Below the pieces are notes generated by a model that ran no database searches, was not told where the DNA came from, and was given only the letters and a program-made list of their open reading frames with translations. This document shows positions 49,795 to 57,876 of a DNA stretch of 64,000 bases, piece after piece (within the stretch, counting starts at the first letter, position 1; each line of letters opens with the position of its first letter). The stretch is from the NCBI GenBank assembly GCA_004102645.1, contig CP034928.1:1-64000 (forward strand). The letters are read 5' to 3'. The position numbers were made by a program, and so were the translations under genes. The DNA comes from Candidatus Bipolaricaulis sibiricus (GTDB lineage: Bacteria > Bipolaricaulota > Bipolaricaulia > Bipolaricaulales > Bipolaricaulaceae).

Positions 49795-51251
49795 CGCGTT
49801 CTCCTATCGTTCGATCCAGGTTGGAGGCCCGCGATCTGCGCAAAGTACCGCGACCCGTGCGGGTTCTCGCACACCGTGCACTGCCGGGCGTACCCAGCCT
49901 CGCTGTACCCAGTCATCCCCCCCGCCACGTTGTACACCTCGCGGAACCCGCGCTGCCGCAGCAGGCTCGCCGCGAGGCCGGAGCGGTTACCCGAGCTGCA
50001 GATGAGGAAGATGGGCTTCTCCGGATCGAGGTCCGTGTGACGGGCGCGGAGGTCGGGGGCGGGGATGTTGAGGGCCCCCGCGATGTGGCTGTCGCGGAAC
50101 TCGAGCGGAGTCCGCACGTCGACGAGCACGATCGGCTCGGCGCCGGTGACCCGGGCGTGGAGATCCTCGGCCGAGACGAGGTGCAGGTGATCCACCGCGT
50201 AGCCGCTGGTGGCCCAGGCCGCGATTCCGCCCGCCAGGTACGCCGCACGTCCGTCCAGGCCAACCCGCCGCGCCCACAGGGTCGCCTCCGCCGCCGCGTC
50301 ACGGCCGTCGGCGACCCACAGGAGGTCCGCCTCGGGAGGGACCACCCACCCGGCAAAGGTCGGGAAGTTCCCGGCCAGGTCGAGGTGGAACGAACCGGGA
50401 ACGTGGACCCCGGCGAACGCGGGATAGCCGCGGACGTCCACGACCGCGGCGTCCACCCGCTCGCTCCACGCCCGAAACTCGGCCGGGGACAGCTCGATCA
50501 GGGGGGGCAGGTCCGCCAGCAACGCCGGTCCCCGCCGGTTGATCTCGCTGCAGCGACGGAAGTGGTCGGGGGCGGGCGGCATGTCGCTCGTCAGGGAGTG
50601 GACGAACTCCGCTTCATCGAGGATCTGCAGCGCCGCGTTGTACCGCCGCTCGTAGCCGATCGTCGTGCGGTAGTTCGCGCCCACCGCGCGGCCGCACAGG
50701 GAACCCGCGCCGTGGGCCGGGTAGACCTCGCAGTGGTCGGGGAGCCCGAGGAGGACGTCATGCAGGCTGTGGTAGAGCTTCCGGGCCAGGTCCTCCGCCC
50801 GGCCGGGGAACAGGTCGGGTCGGCCCACGTCGCCCACGAACAGGGTGTCACCGGTGAACACACCCACCGGGCCGTCGCCGCGGCCGGTGTCGGTCACCAC
50901 GTAGCACACGTGCTCCGGGGTGTGGCCCGGCGTCTCCAGAACGTCGAGGCGCAGGTCCTCGATCTCGATCCGGTCGCCCGCGCCGACTCCCACGTGGTCG
51001 AACGCGCACCCGGCAACGCGCGGGGCGTAGATCGCAGCCCCGGTGGCTTGGACGAGGTCGAGGTGCCCGGAGACGAAATCCGCGTGGAGGTGCGTCTCCA
51101 GGATGTGCGTGATCCGCACGCCGAGCTCGCGGGCATGGGCGAGATACACGTCCACGTCGCGCCGCGGATCCACCACGGCACAGGACTTCCGTCCCACGAG
51201 CAGGTACGAGCTGTGGGCGATCTTCGGGGTGAACACGTGCACCAAGAGCAT
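49791..51251 (-). CDS. Persulfide dioxygenase-like MBL protein with two rhodanese domains
   Basis: A 486-residue protein. The metallo-beta-lactamase domain of the ETHE1/Blh type has T-H-L-H-A-D-F and P-G-H-T-P-E-H, with F-T-G-D-T-L-F. Two rhodanese domains follow. The second has an active Cys in I-C-S-S-G-N-R-S-G. The first has W-V-A-D-G-R-D-A in that place and is probably inactive. The C-terminus adds a C-T-V-C-E-N-P-H-G tail. Together with the sulfur transporters it likely processes imported sulfane sulfur, oxidising or transferring persulfide. AAAGGAGGAAG precedes the ATG. Confidence 0.87.
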   Translation of the reverse strand: MLLVHVFTPKIAHSSYLLVGRKSCAVVDPRRDVDVYLAHARELGVRITHILETHLHADFVSGHLDLVQATGAAIYAPRVAGCAFDHVGVGAGDRIEIEDLRLDVLETPGHTPEHVCYVVTDTGRGDGPVGVFTGDTLFVGDVGRPDLFPGRAEDLARKLYHSLHDVLLGLPDHCEVYPAHGAGSLCGRAVGANYRTTIGYERRYNAALQILDEAEFVHSLTSDMPPAPDHFRRCSEINRRGPALLADLPPLIELSPAEFRAWSERVDAAVVDVRGYPAFAGVHVPGSFHLDLAGNFPTFAGWVVPPEADLLWVADGRDAAAEATLWARRVGLDGRAAYLAGGIAAWATSGYAVDHLHLVSAEDLHARVTGAEPIVLVDVRTPLEFRDSHIAGALNIPAPDLRARHTDLDPEKPIFLICSSGNRSGLAASLLRQRGFREVYNVAGGMTGYSEAGYARQCTVCENPHGSRYFAQIAGLQPGSNDRRTR

Positions 51252-51326
51252 CGGGACTTCCTCCTTTCACACCTTGGAGGGCGAGTCTACCCCACCGCCG
51301 GGTCCATCCCCGGTCCACGGCGCCCG

Positions 51327-51332
51327 TATACT
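51327..51332 (+). promoter_or_regulatory. -10 box (TATACT) of the disulfide oxidoreductase gene
   Basis: TATACT lies 26 nt before the ATG, with CGGAGGAGGAAG as ribosome binding site. Divergent from the sulfur operon. Confidence 0.5.
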
Positions 51333-51358
51333 CCCTCGTTCTTCGGAGGAGGAAGACG

Positions 51359-52768
51359 ATGAGCGAGCGGTACGACGTGGCGGTGATCGGCCTCGGGCCG
51401 GCGGGGATGGCGGTGTCGGCGATGGCCGCCCACATGGGGCTCAAGGTTGTGGGGATCGAGAGGCGCGCCCTGGGTGGGGAGTGCATGAACACGGGCTGCA
51501 TCCCGAGCAAGGCCCTCCTCCGGATGGCCCACGTCCGGCACCTCCTCGCCCGGGCGGCGGACTACGCCCTGGAGGGGGAGGCGGACCTGGTTCCGGTGGC
51601 CCCCTTCGAGCGCATCGCGAAGCACTTGTCCTACATCCGCGACAAGAAGACGACGGCGATGCTCGATCGGGTCGAGCTCGTCGTGGGCCGGGGCAGCGCC
51701 CAGTTCGTGGACGGGCACACCCTCGCGGTGGGGGACGCCCAGTTCAAGGCCAAGAAGATCTTCATCTGCACGGGAAGCCTCCCCGCCGTGCCGCCGATCC
51801 CCGGGCTTGACGCCGTCCCCTACCTCACGAACGACACCCTGTTCGCGCTCGACCGGGTCCCGGAGAGCCTCGTCGTCCTCGGGGGCGGGGCAATCGGGTG
51901 CGAGATGGCCCAGGCGTTCCGGAGGCTGGGATCGGCGGTGAGCCTCGTCCACATGGACGCCCACCTCCTTCCCCACGGCGATCCCGACGCGGGCGCGATT
52001 CTTGAGAAGCAGTTCACCGCCGAGGGGATCCGCGTCCTCAACGGGCGGAAGATCCGGGCGGTGGAGAAGACGGGGGGCGGCATCGCTGTGCTCACCGAAG
52101 CCGGAGAGCGGCTGGAGGGTGCGGCCCTCCTCGTCGCCGCCGGGCGGCGGTTTGACTTCGGCGAGCTGCATCTCGACCGCGCCGGCGTTGCCCACAGCCC
52201 GAAGGGCATCGTGGTGAACCGCTACCTCCAGACGAGCCAGAAGCACATCTTCGCGCCGGGGGACGCGAACGGCACGTTCCTCTTCTCCCACGCCGCGATG
52301 CACCAGGGAATGCTCGCGTTCATGAACAGCCTCGTCCCCGGGCCGGTCAAGTTCCGGTGGCGGAGGTACGTCGTCCCGTGGACGGTGTTCACCGATCCAC
52401 CGGTGGCCCACGTGGGGATGCTCGAGCGGGAGCTCAAAACGCGGCAGATCCGCTACGAGACGATCGAGTCTCGCTACGAGGACTACGGGGCAGCGATCGC
52501 CGAACGGATCGCCGTGGGCTCGGTCAAGGCCTACGTGAACAGGACCGGGCGCGTGTACGGGGTGCGGATCGTGGGCGAGGGGGCGGGGGAGATGATCGGG
52601 GAGTGGGGCCTTCTCATCCAGAAGCGGCTCCGCATCCACACGATCGCCTTCCTCCAGCACGCGTTCCCGTCGATGAGCTTCCTCACCAAGCGCGTCGGCG
52701 AGGGGTGGCTCATGAACCGCACCCGGGGGCCGGGGATGCGGAGGATGGCGCGCTGGCTCTGCCGATAG
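51359..52768 (+). CDS. FAD-dependent pyridine nucleotide-disulfide oxidoreductase
   Basis: A 469-residue flavoprotein with G-L-G-P-A-G-M-A (FAD), redox disulfide G-G-E-C-M-N-T-G-C-I-P-S-K and G-G-G-A-I-G-C-E (NAD(P)). The C-terminal dimerisation domain is present, but the H-x-x-x-x-E dyad of lipoamide dehydrogenase is not: the region reads H-A-F-P-S-M-S, with Phe in the usual His position and no Glu. This argues against lipoamide dehydrogenase and fits a MerA-like or other thiol or quinone-type reductase. It lies divergent to the sulfur operon, so a sulfur-related substrate is possible. Confidence 0.85.
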   Translation: MSERYDVAVIGLGPAGMAVSAMAAHMGLKVVGIERRALGGECMNTGCIPSKALLRMAHVRHLLARAADYALEGEADLVPVAPFERIAKHLSYIRDKKTTAMLDRVELVVGRGSAQFVDGHTLAVGDAQFKAKKIFICTGSLPAVPPIPGLDAVPYLTNDTLFALDRVPESLVVLGGGAIGCEMAQAFRRLGSAVSLVHMDAHLLPHGDPDAGAILEKQFTAEGIRVLNGRKIRAVEKTGGGIAVLTEAGERLEGAALLVAAGRRFDFGELHLDRAGVAHSPKGIVVNRYLQTSQKHIFAPGDANGTFLFSHAAMHQGMLAFMNSLVPGPVKFRWRRYVVPWTVFTDPPVAHVGMLERELKTRQIRYETIESRYEDYGAAIAERIAVGSVKAYVNRTGRVYGVRIVGEGAGEMIGEWGLLIQKRLRIHTIAFLQHAFPSMSFLTKRVGEGWLMNRTRGPGMRRMARWLCR

Positions 52769-52776
52769 GGACGTAG

Positions 52777-52889
52777 CGTCGGGGGTTCATCCCCGACGTC
52801 GGACACAGGGTCCGGCGCCACAGGTAAGGCCGTCGCAGACGAGTTGCGACGCTACAGAGCTGTTGTAGCGTCGGGCTTCGTGCCCGACG
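52777..52889. repeat. Paired hairpin repeats (GTAGCGTCGGG...)
   Basis: Two related hairpins: CGTCGGGG-GTTCAT-CCCCGACG (52777-52798) and CGTCGGGC-TTCGT-GCCCGACG (52869-52889), each preceded by GTAG. Between them CGACGCTAC (52847-52855) pairs perfectly with GTAGCGTCG (52865-52873). It fills the convergent gap between the oxidoreductase and trpB2. It could serve as a bidirectional terminator, but there is no T-tract. Confidence 0.6.
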
Positions 52890-52975
52890 GAACTGCGTCG
52901 AACGCAGGAGCCGACTCCGCGGAACTTCAGACGCTGGTCGCAGATAGGCTTCAGCTCAGAAGCCCCTCCACGCCC

Positions 52976-54283
52976 CTACGCCGCCCGCTGGAGCGTCCCC
53001 GCGAGCGCGGCCTCGTACGCCGCCATGTCGAAGTGCCCGTGGCCGGAGAACCCAATCAGGATGACCTGGGTCTCGTCCCTTTGCGCACAGCGGCGGGCAA
53101 GCTCAACCGCGGCGTGGACGGCGTGGGCCGTCTCTGGGGCGGGGACGATCCCCTCGGCCCGCGCGAACAGGACCGCGCTCTCGAACACGTCCACCTGGTC
53201 GTAGGCCACCGGCTCGACCACGCCATCCGCCACGAGCCGGCTCACGATCGGCGCCATCCCGTGGTACCGCAGTCCCCCGGCGTGGATCGCCGGGGGAACG
53301 AAGTCCGCGCCCAACGTGTGCATCTTGAGGAGCGGCGTGAGCTTCGCCGTGTCGCCGTGATCGTAGCGGCACGCGCCCCGGGTGAGGGTGGGGCACGACC
53401 GGGGCTCCACCGCGACGAACCTGGGCTGGGCGCGCCTCCCCGCCCTCGCCTCCCCGAAGAAGGGGAGCACGAGGCCGGCGAAGTTCGATCCTCCGCCCAC
53501 GCAGCCCACCACCACGTCCGGCCACTCGCCGGCGAGGTCGAGCTGCCGGATTGCCTCCAGGCCGATCACCGTTTGGTGGAGGAGGACGTGGTTCAGGACG
53601 CTCCCCAGCGCGTACTTCGTCCCATCTCCCCGCACGGCGGCCTCGATCGCCTCCGAGATCGCGATCCCCAGCGACCCCGGGCAGTCCGGGTCGGCCTCGA
53701 GGAAGGATCGACCCGCCGCCGTGCGATCGGAGGGAGAGGGAACGATCTCTGCCCCGAACAGGCGGATCATCGCTCGGCGGTACGGCTTCTGGTCGTAGGA
53801 CACGCGGACCATGAACACCGTGCACCCGAGCCCGAACGTCCCGCACGCGAACGCGAGCGCACTCCCCCACTGTCCGGCACCGGTCTCGGTGGCGAGGGTC
53901 TTCGTCCCCTCGATCGTGTTGTAGTAGGCCTGAGCGACGGCGGTGTTCGTCTTGTGCGACCCGGTGGGGCTTGCCCCCTCGTACTTGAAGTAGATCCGGG
54001 CCGGGGTGCCAACGACCCGCTCCAGGTTGGCTGCCCGCTGGAGCGGCGTCGGCCGCCAGCGGCGGTAGACCTCCTGCACCGGTTCCGGGATGTCCACGAA
54101 CCGGTCGGTAGCCACCTCCTGCTCGACGCACGCCCGCGGAAAGAGGGCAAGTAGCGCATCTGGAGCGAGCGGCTCATGGGTCCGGGGATCGAGCGGCGGA
54201 TCGAGGGGTCGATCCAGGTCGGCAAGCACGTTGTACCACTGGCGGGGCAGCTCTTCCTGGTGCAACAGAAAACTCGTCTTCAT
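52976..54283 (-). CDS. trpB: Tryptophan synthase beta chain-like protein (TrpB2)
   Basis: A 435-residue PLP enzyme of the TrpB2 subgroup, longer at the N-terminus than TrpB1. The PLP lysine is K111 in T-G-S-H-K-T-N. The phosphate loop is G-C-V-G-G-G-S-N, and the catalytic Glu precedes in T-E-T-G-A-G-Q-W-G. It joins indole and serine to make tryptophan; TrpB2 forms often work without TrpA. No other trp gene is present, so it is a stand-alone indole scavenger. The leader (54284-54475) holds two Trp-codon reading frames and an anti-Shine-Dalgarno stem, described separately. Confidence 0.93.
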   Translation of the reverse strand: MKTSFLLHQEELPRQWYNVLADLDRPLDPPLDPRTHEPLAPDALLALFPRACVEQEVATDRFVDIPEPVQEVYRRWRPTPLQRAANLERVVGTPARIYFKYEGASPTGSHKTNTAVAQAYYNTIEGTKTLATETGAGQWGSALAFACGTFGLGCTVFMVRVSYDQKPYRRAMIRLFGAEIVPSPSDRTAAGRSFLEADPDCPGSLGIAISEAIEAAVRGDGTKYALGSVLNHVLLHQTVIGLEAIRQLDLAGEWPDVVVGCVGGGSNFAGLVLPFFGEARAGRRAQPRFVAVEPRSCPTLTRGACRYDHGDTAKLTPLLKMHTLGADFVPPAIHAGGLRYHGMAPIVSRLVADGVVEPVAYDQVDVFESAVLFARAEGIVPAPETAHAVHAAVELARRCAQRDETQVILIGFSGHGHFDMAAYEAALAGTLQRAA

Positions 54284-54284
54284 G

Positions 54285-54367
54285 GTGAAACCCTCCTTGT
54301 GAACTGGTCTCGAAGCGTTGTCCGAACAGAAACTGGATCAGTTCAAAGGACGCCACCAGGGTTTCAC
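54285..54367 (-). promoter_or_regulatory. trpB ribosome-binding-site stem (putative translational attenuator)
   Basis: The trpB ribosome binding region AGGGTTTCAC (minus strand, 54294-54285, including part of AAGGAGGG) is perfectly complementary to GTGAAACCCT (54367-54358), the first ten bases of the leader reading frame. A nested stem TGAACTG/CAGTTCA (54345-54339 with 54306-54300) brings the two together. With the stem closed the ribosome binding site is masked; a ribosome held on the Trp codons at 54358-54353 would keep it open. Confidence 0.65.
54338..54367 (-). CDS. trpB leader reading frame 2 (tandem Trp codons)
   Basis: GTG-AAA-CCC-TGG-TGG-CGT-CCT-TTG-AAC-TGA, coding M-K-P-W-W-R-P-L-N. 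Two adjacent Trp codons in a nine-residue frame just upstream of a tryptophan gene are the mark of a leader peptide. It has no Shine-Dalgarno sequence (CCCCCC precedes the GTG). A CTATCT 11 nt upstream could give a leaderless start, or ribosomes may re-initiate after leader 1. Confidence 0.55.
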   Translation of the reverse strand: MKPWWRPLN

Positions 54368-54405
54368 GGGGGGAGTGCAGATAGGCGAAACGGAGAATCG
54401 AACAG

Positions 54406-54430
54406 GGCTCGCTAGCGGGCTAGCCGAGCC
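54406..54430 (-). promoter_or_regulatory. Hairpin overlapping the Trp codon of leader 1
   Basis: GGCTC-G-GCTAGC-CC-GCTAGC-GAGCC: about 11 bp with one bulged G. Its 5' arm starts within the Trp codon (54431-54429) and includes the stop codon of leader 1, so translation must open it. It is followed by CTGTTCGATTCT, only partly U-rich, so a terminator function is possible but weak. Confidence 0.5.
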
Positions 54431-54455
54431 AAAGGTACCTCCGATGTTCGGTCAT
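54420..54455 (-). CDS. trpB leader reading frame 1 (one Trp codon)
   Basis: ATG-ACC-GAA-CAT-CGG-AGG-TAC-CTT-TGG-CTC-GGC-TAG, coding M-T-E-H-R-R-Y-L-W-L-G. A strong AAAGGAGGAG ends 4 nt before the ATG. The Trp codon is the third from the end and lies at the base of the hairpin at 54406-54430. Starting from the ATG 4 nt upstream gives M-H-D-R-T-S-E-V without Trp; its spacing to the ribosome binding site is too short. Confidence 0.5.
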   Translation of the reverse strand: MTEHRRYLWLG

Positions 54456-54481
54456 GCATCTCCTCCTTTGAAGCGGGACCG

Positions 54482-54510
54482 AACGTACCCCCTGGCAGCT
54501 CTCGCGTCAA
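54482..54510 (-). promoter_or_regulatory. trpB promoter
   Basis: Minus strand: -35 TTGACG (54510-54505), 17-nt spacer, -10 TACGTT (54487-54482). The start would be near 54475, giving a leader of about 190 nt, very long for this genome where most leaders are short or absent. Confidence 0.65.
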
Positions 54511-54539
54511 GGTCGGCGGAGCGAGGGTGCGGAACGCGG

Positions 54540-54545
54540 TATGCT
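54540..54545 (+). promoter_or_regulatory. -10 box (TATGCT) of the acetyltransferase gene
   Basis: TATGCT ends 6 nt before the ATG at 54552, and no ribosome binding site is present. Divergent from the trpB promoter. Confidence 0.5.
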
Positions 54546-54551
54546 CGGCGC

Positions 54552-55529
54552 ATGACCACGCGGTGGAGGGCCTACGACCCGGAGCGCGACTTCGGTCGGG
54601 TGCGGGAGTTCCTCGTCCGGACGTACCTCGCGTTCGGGACCCCCTCCTCCAACTGGGGGATCGAGCGGTGGAACTACGCCCGGTACTTCGTGGCCCCGAT
54701 GCTCGGCTCAGCGGGAACGGAACCCGGGGTCCCGCCGGGCGCACTCCGGGCGATCCGGATGTGGGAAGAGATGGTCGGCCTGTGGGAGGACGAAAGGGGA
54801 AGGATCGTCGGGGTCGCGAACATCGAGCACCCGGACCCTGAACACCGCGGGTTCGGGGAGATCTTCCTCCAGCGCCACCCCGCGCACCCCGAGCTCCTCG
54901 ACGAGATGCTCGCCTACGCCGAGGACCGGTTCCGCGACCCGGGGAAGAACCGGGTCTTCATCTTCGTCCACGACACCGATGCGGCGCTCCGCGATGCGGT
55001 GACCCGGCGGGGGTACGGGGAGAAGCCGGACGTCACCGCGTCGCACCTCCGGATTCAGCTCGACGACCTGCCCGCGCCCGTGCTCCCCCCGGGGTTCGCC
55101 GTGCGGACGATGGCCGAGGAAGACGACGTTGACCGCCGCCGGGAGCTCTTCGGACGGGCGTTCAACCACCCCGATCCGCAGGACTGGCCGTCCGCGTTCG
55201 CCTACCGCGAGCTTCAGCGTGCGCCAGACTACCGCCGGGAACACGACTTCATCGTCGTCGCCCCGGACGGATCGTACGCCGCGTGCTGCATCATCTGGCA
55301 CGACGCCGAGAACCGGGTCGGTCACCTCGAGCCGGTGGGGACCCATCCCGACTTCCGACGCCGCGGCCTGGCCCGGGCAGTCGTCCTCCACGGGCTGCAC
55401 CGCCTCGCCGCGCTCGGGGCGACGTGGGTGCCGATGGAGTCCGACGCTCCGCTCTACGAGGCCATCGGGTTCCGCCAGGTGGGCGTATCTCGCCTCTGGG
55501 TCAAGACGTTCGGCCCGAGCGAGGCCTGA
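54552..55529 (+). CDS. Two-domain GNAT acetyltransferase
   Basis: A 325-residue protein with two GNAT folds. The first half lacks a clear acetyl-CoA loop (A-N-I-E-H-P-D-P-E-H-R-G-F-G-E). The second half has E-P-V-G-T-H-P-D-F-R-R-R-G-L-A-R-A-V, the Q/R-x-x-G-x-A loop, and ends P-L-Y-E-A-I-G-F-R-Q-V-G. Proteins of this layout acetylate small amines or are mycothiol synthase-like; the substrate is unknown. The start is fixed by the TATGCT box. Confidence 0.8.
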   Translation: MTTRWRAYDPERDFGRVREFLVRTYLAFGTPSSNWGIERWNYARYFVAPMLGSAGTEPGVPPGALRAIRMWEEMVGLWEDERGRIVGVANIEHPDPEHRGFGEIFLQRHPAHPELLDEMLAYAEDRFRDPGKNRVFIFVHDTDAALRDAVTRRGYGEKPDVTASHLRIQLDDLPAPVLPPGFAVRTMAEEDDVDRRRELFGRAFNHPDPQDWPSAFAYRELQRAPDYRREHDFIVVAPDGSYAACCIIWHDAENRVGHLEPVGTHPDFRRRGLARAVVLHGLHRLAALGATWVPMESDAPLYEAIGFRQVGVSRLWVKTFGPSEA

Positions 55530-55540
55530 TCGCACTCCTC

Positions 55541-56422
55541 TCACGAACCCCCAAGCAGCGCCACCGCCCGCTCGAGCGCAGCGAGGAGCGCTCCCGAACG
55601 GGCCCGGTTCACCGATTCCACCGCCCAGCGCGGGATCGTAGGGCGGGCCGTCGCAACCTGGAGCGCGTGGAGGACCGACAGAGGCTCGTCCAGGATCCGC
55701 TCCTCGGGCCGCGTCGGCCCGTAGGCGTCGAGGAACGCCTCCCGCGCCGCGGGCCCGAGGGAGTGGGTCACGTTCCGCACGTCACTCCAGGCGAGGCCGA
55801 TCCCAAGGAGATGGTAGTCGAACACGATCGCCCGGAGCGGAGGCTGGCGGGACAGGGCGAGGTTCGTCCAGTGGAAGTCGTTGTAGTTGAGCGTGGTCGG
55901 GAGCTCACGGGCCCGGGCGCGGAGCGCCTCCAGGTGCCGCGCCGCGTACTCCCAAACGGGGTTCTCCTCCATCGCGAGGACCTTTCCCGCCCTCAGGATC
56001 CCCTCCGGGCCGAGGTCGTCCCACTCCCAGCGCAGCCAGTCCGGCGGTCCGCGCTTGACGAGACCCTTCCCCGCGATGTGGAGGAACTGGTACCACTCCG
56101 CCACGGCCCGCCCCAGTTCGCGGTGGGCCACATCCCGCTCGTGGGCAAGCCGCCACGTGGGGCTCGCGTCGAGGTCCTCGAGGAGGAGGGCCGAGAGCGT
56201 GCTGTCATGGACCGGGAGCGTGGGCACGCCTAGGTCGCGCAGGAGGTCGTACGCCCTCGGCTCCCGCGGGTCCTCGTCCAGGAAGCGCTTCAGGACATAG
56301 GTTTTCCCCTCGATCCGCAGCCGGTAGAGGCGGGTCCCCGCGCTCCGGGAGATGACCGCAACTACGCGCACGTCGCGCGGGTTCAACCCTAGGTCCCGCA
56401 GCACGGACTCCAGGTCCACCAT
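55541..56422 (-). CDS. APH/choline kinase-like phosphotransferase
   Basis: A 293-residue kinase-fold protein. The nucleotide lysine region is T-Y-V-L-K-R-F-L. The Brenner-type motif is N-Y-N-D-F-H-W-T-N (Asn-Asp in place of His-Gly-Asp), and the metal motif is I-V-F-D-Y-H-L-L-G. These support an active kinase with an altered catalytic loop. Aminoglycoside, homoserine or choline substrates are all possible. GGAGGGG abuts the ATG. Convergent with the acetyltransferase (11-nt gap). Confidence 0.78.
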   Translation of the reverse strand: MVDLESVLRDLGLNPRDVRVVAVISRSAGTRLYRLRIEGKTYVLKRFLDEDPREPRAYDLLRDLGVPTLPVHDSTLSALLLEDLDASPTWRLAHERDVAHRELGRAVAEWYQFLHIAGKGLVKRGPPDWLRWEWDDLGPEGILRAGKVLAMEENPVWEYAARHLEALRARARELPTTLNYNDFHWTNLALSRQPPLRAIVFDYHLLGIGLAWSDVRNVTHSLGPAAREAFLDAYGPTRPEERILDEPLSVLHALQVATARPTIPRWAVESVNRARSGALLAALERAVALLGGS

Positions 56423-56486
56423 CCCCTCCGCCCCGGATCTTAGCGCGGGCTACGCTGCCCGGGCCTCATCCCCACCGAAGGTGGGG

Positions 56487-56924
56487 TCAGCGGACGACGA
56501 GCCACGTGCCGAGCGCCAGGGCGACCAACCCCGCGATCCGCGGGAGGTCAAACGTCCGCTGCATCGCGCCCAGAAGCCCAAAGTGGTCGAGGAGCGCCCC
56601 GATCGCAAGCTGGGCCGCGATCGCCACCGTGAGGGTGGAGGCAAGCCCGATCCGCGGAACGGTGTAGCTGATCGTGCCTACGATCGCCACCCCGAGGAAC
56701 CCCGCGGAGAGCGTGTACCAAGGAACGGTGTGCCACACACCGAGGTTCCCTCCGCGGAGGAAGGCCATGATCGCTGCCGCGAGGAGCAGCCCCCCCGCGT
56801 GGACGATGAACACGCTCTCGAACACCCCCACCTTGGAGCCGATGACCCCCGAGAAGAGCGACTGAAAGGCGATCGCCACCCCACCCAGAACTGCGACCAG
56901 CACCGCCGGACTGAAGAACGTCAT
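56487..56924 (-). CDS. DMT/YdcZ-type membrane protein
   Basis: A 145-residue protein with five hydrophobic helices of the DUF606/YdcZ family in the drug/metabolite transporter superfamily. It has F-Q-S-L-F-S-G-V-I-G near the start, H-A-G-G-L-L-L and P-R-I-G-L-A. Such half-size proteins work as dimers. The ATG at 56924 follows AGAGGAGGGTCG. The substrate is unknown. Upstream, 56925-57093 holds only degenerate repeats. Confidence 0.8.
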   Translation of the reverse strand: MTFFSPAVLVAVLGGVAIAFQSLFSGVIGSKVGVFESVFIVHAGGLLLAAAIMAFLRGGNLGVWHTVPWYTLSAGFLGVAIVGTISYTVPRIGLASTLTVAIAAQLAIGALLDHFGLLGAMQRTFDLPRIAGLVALALGTWLVVR

Positions 56925-57008
56925 CGACCCTCCTCTGAGCAGCTGCCTGCCGCAGCAGGCGTTTCGGTCCCTAGCGTACCTCGGTCTCCACAGACGATCG
57001 ACAACCGG

Positions 57009-57080
57009 ACACCGCAGAGAGTGAAACAGCGAGACCGATATCAGGGACACCACCCACGGATCGCAGCTCGCAGATCACGG
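57009..57080. repeat. Degenerate intergenic repeat
   Basis: ACACCGCAGAGAGTGAAACAGCGAG and ACCCACGGATCGCAG, ATCACGGAC: the same short period repeat type as at 3726-3756 and 30909-30935. No gene is visible. Confidence 0.3.
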
Positions 57081-57093
57081 ACAACGCCTTGGA

Positions 57094-57876
57094 TCACACC
57101 CACGGCCGCTCAGCAAGAAGCGTGAACAGCCGGTCAGCGGCCGTGGCCGGGCGGGATGAAAACCCCGCGTAGGCACGGATCGCCGTGTACCCGGCCTCCT
57201 CCAGCATGACAACGGCCTCATCGAGCGTGTAGGACCGCGTGGCGGGGGAACGATTGTGGCACTCGGTCGCCACCACTTCCCCCTCCCGCAGAAGCTCGTA
57301 CCGGTCCTCCGTGCTCTCGAGGCGTGAGACCGGATCGTAGGTCGAGCGGGACCAGTGGCGGACCACGACCCCCCGCTCCGCGTCCACCGCCTCCGCGGCG
57401 AGGGTCCACGCGCCCGTGTGCTCTTCCTTGTCGAGGTCCATGATCGGCAGGGCGAGCGTGCCACCGGGCTGGAGGTGGGCCCAGAACCGGCGCAGGGCCT
57501 CGCGGGCGAGGTCGAGGTCGGTCACGAGCTGAAACGAGCTCGACGGGACGAGGATCGTCCGGTAACGCCGAGGCAGGTCGAGGGTCTCCATCGCCCCCTC
57601 GTAGAGGACGGGGTTCAGCCCGCGTTCCTGGGCCTTCCTGCGGCAGAGGGCGAGCATCTCCGGCGACACGTCCACGCCCTCGATTGCGATCCCCCGGCCG
57701 AGGTACTCGAGGAGGAGCCGCCCCGTCCCGCACCCCACGTCGAGGACCGGTTGCCCGCTCTTCAGGATGACCCACCGGAAGAACGCCCGGTCCGGCCACC
57801 TGCGCGTGTCGCCGCGGAGGAGGTCCCAGTAGAGGGCCATCAGCCCACGGTACTCGTATCCGGTACGGGACGTCAC
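57094..57876 (-). CDS. SAM-dependent methyltransferase
   Basis: A 260-residue class I methyltransferase with V-L-D-V-G-C-G-T-G-R-L-L-L, G-V-D-V-S-P-E-M-L and a beta-rich C-terminal part (D-R-Y-E-L-L-R-E-G-E-V-V). Related to the protein at 31143-31925. The GTG at 57876 overlaps the stop of the PIN gene (GTGA), so it is coupled to the toxin-antitoxin pair and shares its promoter, an unusual third gene for such a module. Confidence 0.83.
   Translation of the reverse strand: MTSRTGYEYRGLMALYWDLLRGDTRRWPDRAFFRWVILKSGQPVLDVGCGTGRLLLEYLGRGIAIEGVDVSPEMLALCRRKAQERGLNPVLYEGAMETLDLPRRYRTILVPSSSFQLVTDLDLAREALRRFWAHLQPGGTLALPIMDLDKEEHTGAWTLAAEAVDAERGVVVRHWSRSTYDPVSRLESTEDRYELLREGEVVATECHNRSPATRSYTLDEAVVMLEEAGYTAIRAYAGFSSRPATAADRLFTLLAERPWV

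Noticed and set aside
54410-54459. Alternative leader frame M-H-D-R-T-S-E-V-P-L-A-R-L-A-R
   Set aside because: Its ATG is only about 2 nt from AAAGGAGG, too close, and it has no Trp codon.
54284-54475. T-box riboswitch upstream of trpB
   Set aside because: The AGGGUGGNACCGCG T-box core and a specifier loop are not present; the Trp-codon frames explain the leader better.
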